Counted from the stretch's first letter, positions 35,748-46,477 are shown. The stretch: 64,000 nt of DNA from Arenibacter sp. ARW7G5Y1 (GCF_003201775.1 NZ_QJJZ01000007.1:62001-126000); one strand, 5' to 3'. The notes: generated by a model from the sequence alone, not told the origin. Made by a program: numbers and translations.

Positions 35748-36713
35748 GTGAGTAACATTCCTTGGCAAGAAAGGCCTGCCCAAAGTACTGATGTAGTTTG
35801 GCGATATACGGAGAACCCAGTGGTGAAGAGGGATGCAATTCCTTCTTCCAACAGTATTTTTAATAGTGCGGTAGTGCCGTTCAAAGATGGCTTTGCCGGG
35901 GTCTTCCGCTGTGATAACAAGGCGGTGCAGATGAACATTTTTGCCGGATTCAGTAAAAATGGGATAGACTGGGATATTAACCATGATCCTATTCAGTTTC
36001 AGGCAGGTAATACCACTATGATCGAATCTGACTATAAATACGACCCTAGGGTGGTCTTTATTGAGGATAGGTATTGGATCACCTGGTGTAACGGATACAA
36101 CGGACCAACCATTGGTATTGGGTATACCTTCGATTTCAAAGAATTTTTTCAATGTGAAAATGCCTTCTTGCCCTTTAATAGGAATGGCGTATTATTTCCA
36201 GAAAAAATTGATGGCAAATATGCAATGTTGAGTCGCCCAAGTGATAATGGACATACCCCTTTTGGCGACATATATATTAGTTATAGTCCGGATATGAAAT
36301 ATTGGGGGGAACATCGTTGTGTAATGAAGGTGACCCCTTTTGTGGATAGCGCATGGCAATGCACCAAGATTGGGGCAGGGCCAATTCCAATACTTACCGA
36401 TGAGGGGTGGTTAACCTTTTACCATGGGGTAATTAATACCTGTAACGGATTTAGATATTCCATGGGAGCGGCTATTTTGGACAAGGAGCATCCAGATAAG
36501 GTACTGTATAGGACCAAACCTTATCTGTTATCCCCACAGACCAATTATGAATGTGTGGGCGATGTACCAAACGTGGTGTTTCCATGTGCCGCACTGTATT
36601 CAATTGAAGAGGATAAGGTAGCCATTTATTATGGAGCTGCGGATACGGTTACGGGCTTGGCCTTTGGGCGTATATCCGAAATTCTAAAGTTCACAAAGGA
36701 GAATAGTTTGTAA
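35748..36713 (+). CDS. GH130 mannoside phosphorylase
   Basis: A 321-residue five-bladed beta-propeller of family GH130, without signal peptide and so cytoplasmic. Recognisable blocks are [36 protein letters not shown], the catalytic-region [39 protein letters not shown] and [10 protein letters not shown]130 enzymes use inorganic phosphate to cleave beta-1,4-mannosides, releasing mannose-1-phosphate. In loci with GH92 and GH20 the usual substrate is Man-beta-1,4-GlcNAc from N-glycan cores, which I infer here; mannooligosaccharides or Man-Glc remain possible. The start codon is GTG. Confidence 0.9.
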   Translation: MSNIPWQERPAQSTDVVWRYTENPVVKRDAIPSSNSIFNSAVVPFKDGFAGVFRCDNKAVQMNIFAGFSKNGIDWDINHDPIQFQAGNTTMIESDYKYDPRVVFIEDRYWITWCNGYNGPTIGIGYTFDFKEFFQCENAFLPFNRNGVLFPEKIDGKYAMLSRPSDNGHTPFGDIYISYSPDMKYWGEHRCVMKVTPFVDSAWQCTKIGAGPIPILTDEGWLTFYHGVINTCNGFRYSMGAAILDKEHPDKVLYRTKPYLLSPQTNYECVGDVPNVVFPCAALYSIEEDKVAIYYGAADTVTGLAFGRISEILKFTKENSL

Positions 36714-36769
36714 TCCGTGGGGACCTACACGGCTTTTGCTTATTAAATAGAAATAATAAAAATCAAAAT

Positions 36770-37837
36770 ATGAAGACCACATTTTCCATCCAAACCAGAA
36801 CTTGGTCATTGGCACTATTGTTTTTATGCGCTGGCTTTACCGCAATAAAGGGTCAAGAGCTTATACCAAGAAACTATGTTGCATTTAAGGCAAGTGAAAC
36901 ACTGACTATAGACGGGAAAGGGGAAGACGCTTCTTGGCAAAAAGCACCTTGGTCCCAAGATTATATCGATATCGAAGGAAAATTGATACCTGATTATAGG
37001 ACCAGAATGAAAATGTTGTGGGACAATGAGTACCTATATGTTTTGGCAGAAATGGAGGAGCCCCATGTTTGGGCTACCTTAAAACAACGGGACACCGTTA
37101 TTTTTTACAATAATGATTTTGAGATTTTTATAGACCCCGATGGGGATACCCACAATTATTACGAATATGAGATGAATGCCCATAATACATTGTGGGATTT
37201 GTTTCTAACCAAACCCTATAGGAATCATGGCAAAGTAATAGACAGTTGGGATATACAAGGGGTAAAATCAGCGGTAAGTATTGATGGTACACTGAATGAT
37301 TCATCCGATTTGGACAAAGGATGGACCGTTGAAATAGCTATTCCATGGACGGTGATCACCGAAGCAAGCAATAGTAATAATGTGCCGGAAAACGATTTTT
37401 GGAGGATCAACTTTTCCAGGGTAAATTGGAAATTTGATTTAACGGACGGGAGGTATTCCAGGAAAAAGGACAATAATGGCAAGTTTATGCCCGAGTATAA
37501 TTGGGTTTGGTCACCTCAAGGAGTTATCAATATGCATGAACCGGAGCACTGGGGGTATGTTTATTTTTCTTCAGAAGAAGTAGGAGGAAAGGATAGTTTT
37601 TCCATTCCAAAGGACGATTATATAAAATGGTATTTGTATTCGGTATACAGAGGGGTTCTACAAGAAAAAAAGAATGCCGAAAAACGGGTGTCAGCACCTA
37701 CGATTATATTGGGCAAGTCTATAAAACCCAATTTGGACAAGCACCGATTTGGATATGATATTTGGGTTAAAAGCCCATTTACAGGAAAAATATTGACGAT
37801 AAGCGAGGATGGTAAATTTCGAAGTGTCGATGAATAA
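36770..37837 (+). CDS. CBM9-like carbohydrate-binding protein
   Basis: A 355-residue exported protein. The signal peptide (TWSLALLFLCAGFTAIKGQ) is followed by a CBM9-like beta-sandwich (~35-255): FKASETLTIDGKGEDASWQK, MLWDNEYLYVLAEMEEPHVW, FYNNDFEIFIDPDGDTHNYY and WTVEIAIPW are hallmarks of the DOMON/CBM9 fold. The last ~100 residues (DYIKWYLYSVYRGVLQEKKN) are helical. No catalytic motif is seen. It lies between GH130 and GH20 in the operon; a glycan-binding role for the locus is likely. Confidence 0.85.
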   Translation: MKTTFSIQTRTWSLALLFLCAGFTAIKGQELIPRNYVAFKASETLTIDGKGEDASWQKAPWSQDYIDIEGKLIPDYRTRMKMLWDNEYLYVLAEMEEPHVWATLKQRDTVIFYNNDFEIFIDPDGDTHNYYEYEMNAHNTLWDLFLTKPYRNHGKVIDSWDIQGVKSAVSIDGTLNDSSDLDKGWTVEIAIPWTVITEASNSNNVPENDFWRINFSRVNWKFDLTDGRYSRKKDNNGKFMPEYNWVWSPQGVINMHEPEHWGYVYFSSEEVGGKDSFSIPKDDYIKWYLYSVYRGVLQEKKNAEKRVSAPTIILGKSIKPNLDKHRFGYDIWVKSPFTGKILTISEDGKFRSVDE

Positions 37838-37895
37838 TAGTGATGCGTTCTTATAAATTTTTGGGTGGTCAAGGGAAATGAATAAAGGGAGTATA

Positions 37896-40223
37896 ATGAA
37901 AAAGACAGTAATTCAAAGCTTTAGTGTAATTCTTTTGGTGGTCCTAATGGGTTGTAAAGAGGAAAGCAAAACCATATTTACGGAGGGTGATATAAATATC
38001 GTTCCCAAACCTTTGGAAATGACATTTAACCAAGGGGCTTTCCGCTTTAACAAGGAAACCAAATTGGTGGCGCCAAAGGATCATGAGGAGACTCTGGACG
38101 TATTGAAGGATAGATTTACCGCGGCTGCCGGATGGGACCTGGAGGTGGTACCCACAGCACCAAGTAGTAACTTTGTCCTGTTATCCACGGATTCGTCCTT
38201 GGCGGAGGAAGGCTATAGTCTAAAGGTCACCGATAATCAAGTGGTTATTAGGGCCAATGATTATAATGGTTTTTTGTATGGCTTGGAAACAATTAGGCAA
38301 TTACTTCCAGTCGCCATAGAAAATAAAAGCGTGGTCACCAATATTAATTGGGATATTCCCACTGTTGAAATTAAGGATAGTCCTCGTTTTAAATGGCGAG
38401 GGTTTATGTTGGATGTTTCCAGACACTTTTTTGAAAAGGAATATGTTCTGTCTACCATAGATCAATTGGCCTTATTAAAAATGAATACCCTGCACTTGCA
38501 TTTGGTAGATGATCAGGGCTGGCGAATAGAAATAAAAAAGTACCCTAAATTAACGGAAGTAGGCGGGTTTAGGGTAGACCAGGAAGACAAGCCATGGAAT
38601 GCAAGACCTACACCGGATTTGGGTACGGAGACCACTTATGGCGGATTTTATACGCAAGAGGATATTAAGGAAATTGTGGCTTATGCCAGTCGTAAGGGAA
38701 TTACTGTGGTTCCGGAAATAGAAATGCCGGCCCATGTAATGAGTGCTATAGCGGCATATCCTGAGTTATCATGTTTTCAAAATCCGATCATGGTACCCTC
38801 TGGAGGGGTATGGCCCATAACTGAAATATATTGCGCTGGGAAGGATTCGACTTTTGAATTTTTGGAGAACGTTTTACGGGAGGTGATGGAATTGTTTCCG
38901 TCCCCATACATCCATGTGGGTGGGGATGAGGCTACCAAGACCAATTGGAAGATATGCCCTGATTGCAAAAAAAGAGTAGCCGCGGAAGGCTTGGACAATG
39001 TTGAGGAACTTCAAAGCTATTTTATACAACGTATGGAACGTTTTTTAAGCAGTAAGGGAAGAACCTTATTGGGGTGGGATGAAATATTGGAAGGCGGTTT
39101 GGCTCCGGGCGCCACTGTTATGAGCTGGCGCGGGGTAAAAGGTGGCTTGGAAGCCTCCGAAGCTGGTCACGATGTAGTGATGACCCCTAACTCACATTGT
39201 TATTTTGATTATTACCAAGGGGACCAAGATGTTGAGCCTTTGGCTTGGGGAGGAAACCTGTCCCTTAGTAAGGTCTATCAATTTGACCCTGTGGTTGAAG
39301 GGATGAGCGAGCAGCAGGGCAAGCATGTCTTAGGAGGTCAGGCTAATTTATGGACGGAATATGTCCCGACCAATGACCAGGCGGAGTATATGACCTATCC
39401 GCGTTTGGCCGCTTTGGCAGAAGCTGTTTGGAGTAGTAAGGATAATAAGAATTGGAATGATTTTTCCAACAGGGTAGGTAGTCTATTCCAGAGATATGGA
39501 ATCATGGGTGTCAATTATGCCAAAAGTGTCTACCAGGTTACAACAGAAACTACCGTCAATCCCGAAAGTGCCGTTATTTCCATAGCACTTATATCGGAAT
39601 TTCCGGGTTCGGAGATCCGTTATACCCTTGATGGTAGTAACATTACCACAACATCGGAAAAATACACCGATCCTATAGAAATCACAAAGACAACAACCCT
39701 CAAGGCACAAGTTTTTAAGGAAGATAGACCTGCCGGTGCCTTGTTTGAAAAAACAATTACCTATCATAAAGCTGTGGGTAAACCTGTAACCTATTTAAAT
39801 AAATATCACGATAGTTACCAGGGAGCCAAAGAATTGGGGATGGTAAATGTAGTTCGTGGGTCCAAGAATTTTCACGACGGACAATGGCAGGGATGGTTAG
39901 GTGATGATATGGAGTTGGTGATTGATATGGAGTCCCCTACGGAAATGGAACAAGTAACGGTGGGAGCCTTGGAAAACCAAGGTTCCGGAATCTACTTTCC
40001 TATCCAGGTCGAGATTTTTCTTTCGGATGATGGCAAATCATACAGAAGTGCAGGAATTGTAAAAAGGGAATATACGGCAAACAATGGTTCGGAATTAAAA
40101 GATTTTATAATTGGACTAGGGAAACAAACCGCTAGATATATTAAAGTTAAGGCAACAAATTTAGGATCTCCGCCATCAGGAGGTGGCTCATGGATGTTTA
40201 TTGATGAGGTGGTAGTGGAATAG
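37896..40223 (+). CDS. GH20 beta-N-acetylhexosaminidase lipoprotein
   Basis: A 775-residue exo-hexosaminidase. The signal ends in VLMGC, giving a lipidated Cys. A GH20b domain (~30-150) precedes the TIM barrel with RGFMLDVSRHFF, HLHLVDDQGWRIEIK, and the catalytic pair Asp344-Glu345 in HVGGDEATKTNW (numbered from the chosen start). After ~525 come a chitobiase C-terminal-like domain (RYTLDGSNITTTSEKYTDP) and a discoidin-like domain ending SWMFIDEVVVE. It removes terminal GlcNAc/GalNAc by substrate assistance. The start at 37896 (MKKTVIQSF) gives a proper signal peptide; an ATG at 37878 is less likely. Confidence 0.94.
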   Translation: MKKTVIQSFSVILLVVLMGCKEESKTIFTEGDINIVPKPLEMTFNQGAFRFNKETKLVAPKDHEETLDVLKDRFTAAAGWDLEVVPTAPSSNFVLLSTDSSLAEEGYSLKVTDNQVVIRANDYNGFLYGLETIRQLLPVAIENKSVVTNINWDIPTVEIKDSPRFKWRGFMLDVSRHFFEKEYVLSTIDQLALLKMNTLHLHLVDDQGWRIEIKKYPKLTEVGGFRVDQEDKPWNARPTPDLGTETTYGGFYTQEDIKEIVAYASRKGITVVPEIEMPAHVMSAIAAYPELSCFQNPIMVPSGGVWPITEIYCAGKDSTFEFLENVLREVMELFPSPYIHVGGDEATKTNWKICPDCKKRVAAEGLDNVEELQSYFIQRMERFLSSKGRTLLGWDEILEGGLAPGATVMSWRGVKGGLEASEAGHDVVMTPNSHCYFDYYQGDQDVEPLAWGGNLSLSKVYQFDPVVEGMSEQQGKHVLGGQANLWTEYVPTNDQAEYMTYPRLAALAEAVWSSKDNKNWNDFSNRVGSLFQRYGIMGVNYAKSVYQVTTETTVNPESAVISIALISEFPGSEIRYTLDGSNITTTSEKYTDPIEITKTTTLKAQVFKEDRPAGALFEKTITYHKAVGKPVTYLNKYHDSYQGAKELGMVNVVRGSKNFHDGQWQGWLGDDMELVIDMESPTEMEQVTVGALENQGSGIYFPIQVEIFLSDDGKSYRSAGIVKREYTANNGSELKDFIIGLGKQTARYIKVKATNLGSPPSGGGSWMFIDEVVVE

Positions 40224-40351
40224 TTTGGGGACTTGGGAAAACACACCCATAACCCCCACCAAAATTCAGGTGAGGCTTTCTTGATAGGGATTGTATGTGT
40301 AAATTTAAGATGGCACATATTCAGAACAAACATATATAGCAAAACATAAGG

Positions 40352-42592
40352 ATGGGTTTACAGAATAAATTAGTATTGATATTGGTAGTTTGTGCTCTTG
40401 GAGCCTACGCCCAAAAGCAACCGGTAGAGTATGTGAACCCTTTTATAGGGACTTCAAATTTTGGGACTACCAATCCCGGGCCTATAGCGGTAAGAGGTAT
40501 GGTGAGTGTATCTCCCTTTAATGTGGCTGGACCTAAAAATTTGCCCTTGGAAAAAGACAGTCGATGGCTGTCTACCCCTTACGTGCAGGAGAATACCTTC
40601 TTAACAGGATTCAGCCATGTTAATTTAAGTGGGGTGGGCTGTCCGGAATTAGGGGTAATATTGGCCATGCCCACTACAGGGGGGCTTGAAGTTGATTATC
40701 TAAAATACGGAAGTTCCTATTCCAATGAGGTTTCCAAAGTAGGATACTATTCCAATACGTTGGATGATTATAATATAAAAGTGGAGGCAACGGCAACTAC
40801 TAGGGTAGGGGTGAGCAAATATTTCTTTCCGAAAGGGGATGCCAATATTTTAATAAATCTTGGTTTGGGACTTACCAATGAACAAGGCGCCGCTGTTAGG
40901 GTAGTTTCACCCACAGAAATTGAAGGAGTTCGTTCTGTTGGTTCATTTTGTTATTACAAACCAGAAGAAGCATACCCCGTTTATTTTGTGGCAAAGTTTT
41001 CCAAGCCTGCGACCGAGTATGGGGTTTGGAAGAAACCAACTACTTATACAGGTACCGAAGCCGAATGGATGGGCTATAATGGAAAAACTAGGATAATGCC
41101 AGGGTATACCATGGAAGTTATAGGCGATAGTATAGGGAGTTATATGCGATATAACTTTAAAGAGCCCACGGTAGTGGAAATGAAAGTTGGAATCTCTTAT
41201 GTCAGTATTGAAAACGCCCGGGAAAACTTGGAAAAGGAAACATCAACGCGAAGTTTTGACCAAATCTTGACAGAGTCCAAGGAGAATTGGAACAGATATT
41301 TGTCCAAGATTGAGGTAGAAGGGGGTGCTGAAGGGGATAAGGTTAAGTTTTATACCGCTTTATATCACACTTTGATCCATCCCAGTACCCTGAATGATTA
41401 TAATGGCGATTATCCCAAAATGGGAACTAGGGAAATTTTAAGGACCCAGGATACCCGATATACCGTATTTTCCCTATGGGATACCTATAGGAATTTGCAT
41501 CAGCTTATGAGTTTGGTTTATCCAAGACAACAATCCGATATGGTGAAGAGTATGTTGCAGATCTATGATGAGAGCGGGTGGCTGCCAAAATGGGAGTTGA
41601 ACGCCACGGAAACGACTACTATGGTAGGGGATCCGGCCGGAATTGTCATCGCCGATACCTATTTGAAGGGTATAAAGGATTTTGATGTGGAAAAGGCCTA
41701 TGCAGCTATGGTCAAAAGTGCAGATCAGATTGAAAATAATCCCCTTCGCCCTGGACTAAAAGATTATTTGAAAAAAGGATACCTCACCACCAAAACCACC
41801 AATAGTGGATCTGTATCAACCACCCAGGAATATAATATTTCGGACTATGCCATAGCCCAATTGGCCAAAATATTGGGTAAAAAAGAGGACTATAAACGTT
41901 TTTCCAAAAGGTCTATCTCATACAGGAACCTTTTCGATAGGGAATTTAATTTACTGAGACCTAGAAATGATGACGGATCCTGGTTAAGTCCCTATAATCC
42001 GGAAGCCGGAGCCAACTTTGTGAAAAATCCGGGATTTATTGAAGGCAATGCATGGCAGTATTCATTTATGGTCACCCATGATGCCAAGGGCCTTATGAAA
42101 CTTATGGGTGGGCCAAAACATTATGTAAATAAATTGCAGGATGTCTTTGATAAGGGGCATTATGATATGGCCAATGAGCCGGATATTGCCTATCCCTATT
42201 TATTCAATTATGTGAAGGGAGAGGAAAGACGGACCCAGCAAATAGTTTCGGATTTGCTAGATCAATATTATAGGGATGCGCCGGACGGACTCCCGGGGAA
42301 TGACGATACGGGTACCATGTCCGCTTGGGCCGTGTTTTCAATGATGGGTATTTATCCCATAAGTCCTTCAAATCCAATTTACACTATAGCAACGCCACGG
42401 TTTAATAAGATAACCATACATTTGGATAGTGATTATTATCAGCAGGAAAAAATTACTATAATTTCAAACTTTTCAGAGCAGAACCGGTTTATTGAAAAGA
42501 TAAGGATAGACGGAAAACCCCATATGGGGTATTTCATAGGACATGATGAATTGGTAAATGGCAAAACATTGGAGCTGAAATTGTACAAATAG
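40352..42592 (+). CDS. GH92 exo-alpha-mannosidase
   Basis: A 746-residue calcium-dependent alpha-mannosidase. A signal peptide (VLILVVCALGAYAQ) precedes EYVNPFIGTSNFGTTNPG, the typical start of the N-terminal GH92 beta domain, and the (alpha/alpha)6 barrel shows FSLWDTYRNLHQLMSLVYP, GWLPKWELN and GLPGNDDTGTMSAWAVFSMM with the conserved acidic residues. GH92 enzymes trim alpha-1,2/1,3/1,6-mannose from N-glycans and fungal mannan. Neighbouring GH20, GH29 and GH130 point to N-glycans. Periplasmic by inference. Confidence 0.95.
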   Translation: MGLQNKLVLILVVCALGAYAQKQPVEYVNPFIGTSNFGTTNPGPIAVRGMVSVSPFNVAGPKNLPLEKDSRWLSTPYVQENTFLTGFSHVNLSGVGCPELGVILAMPTTGGLEVDYLKYGSSYSNEVSKVGYYSNTLDDYNIKVEATATTRVGVSKYFFPKGDANILINLGLGLTNEQGAAVRVVSPTEIEGVRSVGSFCYYKPEEAYPVYFVAKFSKPATEYGVWKKPTTYTGTEAEWMGYNGKTRIMPGYTMEVIGDSIGSYMRYNFKEPTVVEMKVGISYVSIENARENLEKETSTRSFDQILTESKENWNRYLSKIEVEGGAEGDKVKFYTALYHTLIHPSTLNDYNGDYPKMGTREILRTQDTRYTVFSLWDTYRNLHQLMSLVYPRQQSDMVKSMLQIYDESGWLPKWELNATETTTMVGDPAGIVIADTYLKGIKDFDVEKAYAAMVKSADQIENNPLRPGLKDYLKKGYLTTKTTNSGSVSTTQEYNISDYAIAQLAKILGKKEDYKRFSKRSISYRNLFDREFNLLRPRNDDGSWLSPYNPEAGANFVKNPGFIEGNAWQYSFMVTHDAKGLMKLMGGPKHYVNKLQDVFDKGHYDMANEPDIAYPYLFNYVKGEERRTQQIVSDLLDQYYRDAPDGLPGNDDTGTMSAWAVFSMMGIYPISPSNPIYTIATPRFNKITIHLDSDYYQQEKITIISNFSEQNRFIEKIRIDGKPHMGYFIGHDELVNGKTLELKLYK

Positions 42593-42598
42593 GTTAAA

Positions 42599-44854
42599 AT
42601 GACATTGAGAATGAATATTTTAAAGGCACATTTAAAAACCCTAAGTCTCTTATTAATAGTATCGATCCTATCGTCCTGCAATATGGATGGAATTGAATTG
42701 GTTCATGCGGGCCAGTCAGATTATGAAATTGTAATTATGGGTAGGGCCTCGGAAAGTAATCAGAAATCTGCCGAAATATTGCAGCGATATTTATATAAAA
42801 TTAGTGGTGCAAAATTGGAAATAGTCGATAAAGCTTCCCAAAGTACTGAAAAGCATAAAATTTATCTGGGTATTGATAATGAAAGGAATTTGGAGGAGCA
42901 AGGGATATCCATAAGGACCATGGAAAAAAACCTTTGGGTAGGAGGAGGTTCGGATAGGGCTACAAAATATGCTGTGTACGAATTCTTGGAGCGTTATCTT
43001 GGTTGTAGGTGGTATGCACCCAAGGTGGAGAAAATACCTACTTCCAAAAATATAGATCTTCCCGCATTGAATTATACGTATACCCCTGATATTACTACCA
43101 GAACGGTCCATTCAAGATTGTTTTATGACAATCCGGAATATGCGGAACAACAAAAGGTAACGGATGAATCCTTTCCCACTTATGTCCCTAGTGCCAGGGT
43201 ACATACGTTCCACAAGTTTTTGCCCGAGGAAAAATTTTACAAACCCAATCCGGAATATTATGCGCTGCGGGGCGACCAAAGGTTGCCTACCCAATTGTGT
43301 TTGACCAATCCTGATGTGTTGGCTATTGTAAAGGACTCTGTAGCTTCCTTGTTTCAGCAATTTCCCAAGGCAGGGGTAATATCCGTTAGCCAGGATGATA
43401 ATCAACAATATTGCCAGTGCGACGATTGTAGTAAAATCAATGAAGAAGAAGGCAGTCCATCGGGCACCATGATTCGATTTGTAAATGAGGTTGCAGCTAC
43501 TTTTCCGGATAAAATGATTTCCACATTGGCCTATCAATATACGAGAAAGCCATGCAAAACAAAACCTCTGGAAAATGTATTGATAACACTTTGCTCTATT
43601 GAGTGCGATAGAAGTGCGCCCATTGCAGGGAAGTGTAACGATTTTGCAAACGATTTAATAGGATGGGGTAAACTAACGAACAATATTAGAATTTGGGATT
43701 ATACAACACAGTTTACCAATTTTTTTGCCCCATTTCCCAATATCCATACACTGCAGCCCAATATTCAATTGTTTCGGGACAACAATGCAAAATGGGTTTT
43801 TGAACAACACAGTAACAATCCTAGCGAACTATTTGAACTAAGATCCTATATAACGGCAAAACTGCTTTGGAATCCCGATCTAAATTTTGATGCCCTCTTG
43901 ACGGATTTTGCCACTGGTTATTATGAAGAAGCCGGGGTGCATATAAAAAAATATATTGAAGTAATCCATACCAAGTTAAAGGAAGACAAGGATTTCTTTC
44001 TATTTCTCTACGGAGATCCATCGGAGGCAATTTCATCTTATTTAAGTCCAGGGATGCTATCCGAATACTCCCAATTATTTGACGCTGCAGAAAAGGCGGT
44101 GGCAGGAAAACCCGAAATTTTGGCCCGGGTAAAAGTGGCACGTTTGGGGGTGGATTTTGCCGAATTGGAGGCCAGTAGGAAGAATATTACCGACAATTAT
44201 CGGCTTTTGATCCCCAATGAGGAAGGTAAAAAGATAATAAATCCGCTGGTGACCACACTACTGGATAATTTTAAGGCCACCACGGCCAAGAACAATATTA
44301 CCCTAATGAATGAAATGGGTTTTACCGTAACGGAGTATCTGGCAAATTATATGTCGGCACTGGAAGTAATAAGGATGCCCAATGTTGCCATGGGCAAAAA
44401 AGTGGTTACCATAACAAAACCAAAAAAATACGCTAAGGAAGACCCTATGGCACTTACCGATGGGGCTCTGGGGGGAAGCAGTTTTTATGCCAACTGGTTG
44501 GGGTACGAAGGAAATGATATGGAGGTGGTTGTGGATTTAGGGGAGCCTATGAACATAAGTACTATTTCTTTGGCCTTTTTGCAGGTTACCAATCATATAG
44601 TTTTTTTTCCTGGGAAGGTTACCTATTCAGGCTCCCTTGATAACCGGCATTTTGAAAGTTTTGGGACTATTAACAATCCTTTTCCCTTAACCAAGGACAG
44701 CAAGGTCAACGATATTCAATTTTTTAAATTGGATTTTGAAAAAAGGAATGCTCGATATATCAAGGTTAGGGCTACAAACACAAAAACACCTTATTGGCAC
44801 CATGCTGCTGGACTGCCTTCTTGGCTATTTGCCGATGAAATAATAATTAATTAA
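42599..44854 (+). CDS. DUF4838 lipoprotein with discoidin-like C-terminus
   Basis: A 751-residue exported protein. The signal ends in SILSSC, a lipobox. Residues ~35-150 resemble the GH20b/GH67-N fold (EILQRYLYKISGAKLEIV, AVYEFLERYLGCRWYAP), ~200-560 is DUF4838 with VSQDDNQQYCQCDDC (cysteine-rich site) and FVNEVAA, and ~630-751 is a discoidin-like domain ending SWLFADEIIIN. The fold suggests an unclassified glycoside hydrolase; no reaction is established. It lies between GH92 and GH29 in one transcript. The start could be ATG 42611 instead. Confidence 0.85.
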   Translation: MTLRMNILKAHLKTLSLLLIVSILSSCNMDGIELVHAGQSDYEIVIMGRASESNQKSAEILQRYLYKISGAKLEIVDKASQSTEKHKIYLGIDNERNLEEQGISIRTMEKNLWVGGGSDRATKYAVYEFLERYLGCRWYAPKVEKIPTSKNIDLPALNYTYTPDITTRTVHSRLFYDNPEYAEQQKVTDESFPTYVPSARVHTFHKFLPEEKFYKPNPEYYALRGDQRLPTQLCLTNPDVLAIVKDSVASLFQQFPKAGVISVSQDDNQQYCQCDDCSKINEEEGSPSGTMIRFVNEVAATFPDKMISTLAYQYTRKPCKTKPLENVLITLCSIECDRSAPIAGKCNDFANDLIGWGKLTNNIRIWDYTTQFTNFFAPFPNIHTLQPNIQLFRDNNAKWVFEQHSNNPSELFELRSYITAKLLWNPDLNFDALLTDFATGYYEEAGVHIKKYIEVIHTKLKEDKDFFLFLYGDPSEAISSYLSPGMLSEYSQLFDAAEKAVAGKPEILARVKVARLGVDFAELEASRKNITDNYRLLIPNEEGKKIINPLVTTLLDNFKATTAKNNITLMNEMGFTVTEYLANYMSALEVIRMPNVAMGKKVVTITKPKKYAKEDPMALTDGALGGSSFYANWLGYEGNDMEVVVDLGEPMNISTISLAFLQVTNHIVFFPGKVTYSGSLDNRHFESFGTINNPFPLTKDSKVNDIQFFKLDFEKRNARYIKVRATNTKTPYWHHAAGLPSWLFADEIIIN

Positions 44855-44865
44855 ATCCGGAATAA

Positions 44866-46353
44866 ATGAATACAAAAATTAGATTTAAAAATCTTATGAC
44901 GGCGATTATCTTGGCCTTCATTTCCCAAGCAATGGATGCACAGGCCATCTATGAGGACGAGCGATATGTGCCCGAGACCGATCCCTTGGTGCTTGAGAAA
45001 TTGGAACAATGGCAGGATATGAAATTTGGCCTTCTGATGCATTGGGGAACTTATAGTCAGTGGGGTATAGTGGAATCATGGTCGCTTTGTCCCGAGGAAT
45101 ATGGTTGGTGCGAACGGACCAAAGGTTCTAATCCCAGTGATTATAATACGTATAAAAGGGAATATGAGGATTTGCAAAAAACTTTCAATCCTGTGAAGTT
45201 TGACCCTGATAAATGGGCCAAGGCAGCAAAGGATGCGGGAATGAAGTACGTGGTATTCACTACCAAGCACCACGATGGCTTTTCCATGTTCGATTCCAAA
45301 TACACAGATTACAAAATAACGGATCCAAAAACCCCATTTTCAACCAACCCTAAAGCCAATATCACCAAGGAAATTTTTAATTCCTTTAGAGGGCAGGGGT
45401 TATGGGCCGGAGCCTATTTTTCCAAACCGGATTGGAATACCCCAACCTATTGGGATCCTTATTACCCTCCTCGGGATAGGAATGTTAATTATGAACCAGA
45501 GGCCAATCCTGAGAAATGGCAGGCATACATAGACTTTACCCATAATCAGATATTGGAATTGTTAACAGACTACGGCAAGGTGGATATCTTGTGGTTGGAT
45601 GGCGGCTGGGTGGCCAAAACACCTAAATCCGAAATTACCAGTTGGTACGAGCAGCAGCTAGTTAATAATGACAACGGATATTTAAAGAACCGTATCGTTA
45701 ACCAAGATATAAAAATGGATGAATTAGTGGTCAAAGCCAGGGAAAAACAGCCGGGATTAATAGTGGTGGACCGGGCCGTTCACGGTAAGAATCAAAATTA
45801 TTTGACCCCGGAAAATAGGGTGCCGGAAAAGCCGCTTCCCTATCCTTGGGAATCCTGTATCATAGCTGGCGGTGGTTGGTCCTATTCTTTTGATGCCAAA
45901 TACATGTCCGGACGTGAGGCCATACATACTTTGGTGGATATAGTGGCCAAAGGAGGTAATTTGTTGTTGAATGTTGCTCCCAGCCCAGAAGGGGAGTGGG
46001 ATGAAGGGGCTTACAAATTGCTGAGTGAAATTGGCGATTGGATGTCGGTGAACAAGGAGGCCATTTATGGTACCCGATCCATGGCTCCCTTTAAATTTGA
46101 CAACGTTTGTGTTACCGCCAAGCCTGATGGAGCGATCTATCTTACGTATCTAGTGGAAAAGGGACAGACATCTTTACCTTCCGAAATAGTGTTTCCAAAT
46201 TATGTTGCGTCAAGAGGTGCCAAGGCACAGCTCCTGGGGGGTAAACAGAAATTGAAATGGACCCAAAAAAACGAGGGCATGGCTATTCAGCTTCCAAAGG
46301 ATTTGGGCGCTAAATTGTTGGACACCGAAGCATTTGTTATCAAAATTAAATAA
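44866..46353 (+). CDS. GH29 alpha-L-fucosidase
   Basis: A 495-residue retaining fucosidase. A signal peptide (IILAFISQAMDAQA) precedes the TIM barrel with FGLLMHWGTYSQWG, YVVFTTKHHDGFSMFDS, and the nucleophile Asp245 in DILWLDGGWV. A C-terminal beta-sandwich follows from ~390. It removes alpha-linked fucose, consistent with fucosylated N-glycan cores or antennae; the acid/base residue, variable in GH29, cannot be assigned. It is the last gene before a strong terminator. Confidence 0.94.
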   Translation: MNTKIRFKNLMTAIILAFISQAMDAQAIYEDERYVPETDPLVLEKLEQWQDMKFGLLMHWGTYSQWGIVESWSLCPEEYGWCERTKGSNPSDYNTYKREYEDLQKTFNPVKFDPDKWAKAAKDAGMKYVVFTTKHHDGFSMFDSKYTDYKITDPKTPFSTNPKANITKEIFNSFRGQGLWAGAYFSKPDWNTPTYWDPYYPPRDRNVNYEPEANPEKWQAYIDFTHNQILELLTDYGKVDILWLDGGWVAKTPKSEITSWYEQQLVNNDNGYLKNRIVNQDIKMDELVVKAREKQPGLIVVDRAVHGKNQNYLTPENRVPEKPLPYPWESCIIAGGGWSYSFDAKYMSGREAIHTLVDIVAKGGNLLLNVAPSPEGEWDEGAYKLLSEIGDWMSVNKEAIYGTRSMAPFKFDNVCVTAKPDGAIYLTYLVEKGQTSLPSEIVFPNYVASRGAKAQLLGGKQKLKWTQKNEGMAIQLPKDLGAKLLDTEAFVIKIK

Positions 46354-46477
46354 GAGATCGTAATAGGTCGGGAGTTTATTGGATTGTAATGGAATAAGAA
46401 TCCAATAAGCGAACAGGCCAACGTTGAATGGAAGTTGTTCCCGGTGGTAATTGACCTATTTTATCATAAACTATTTT

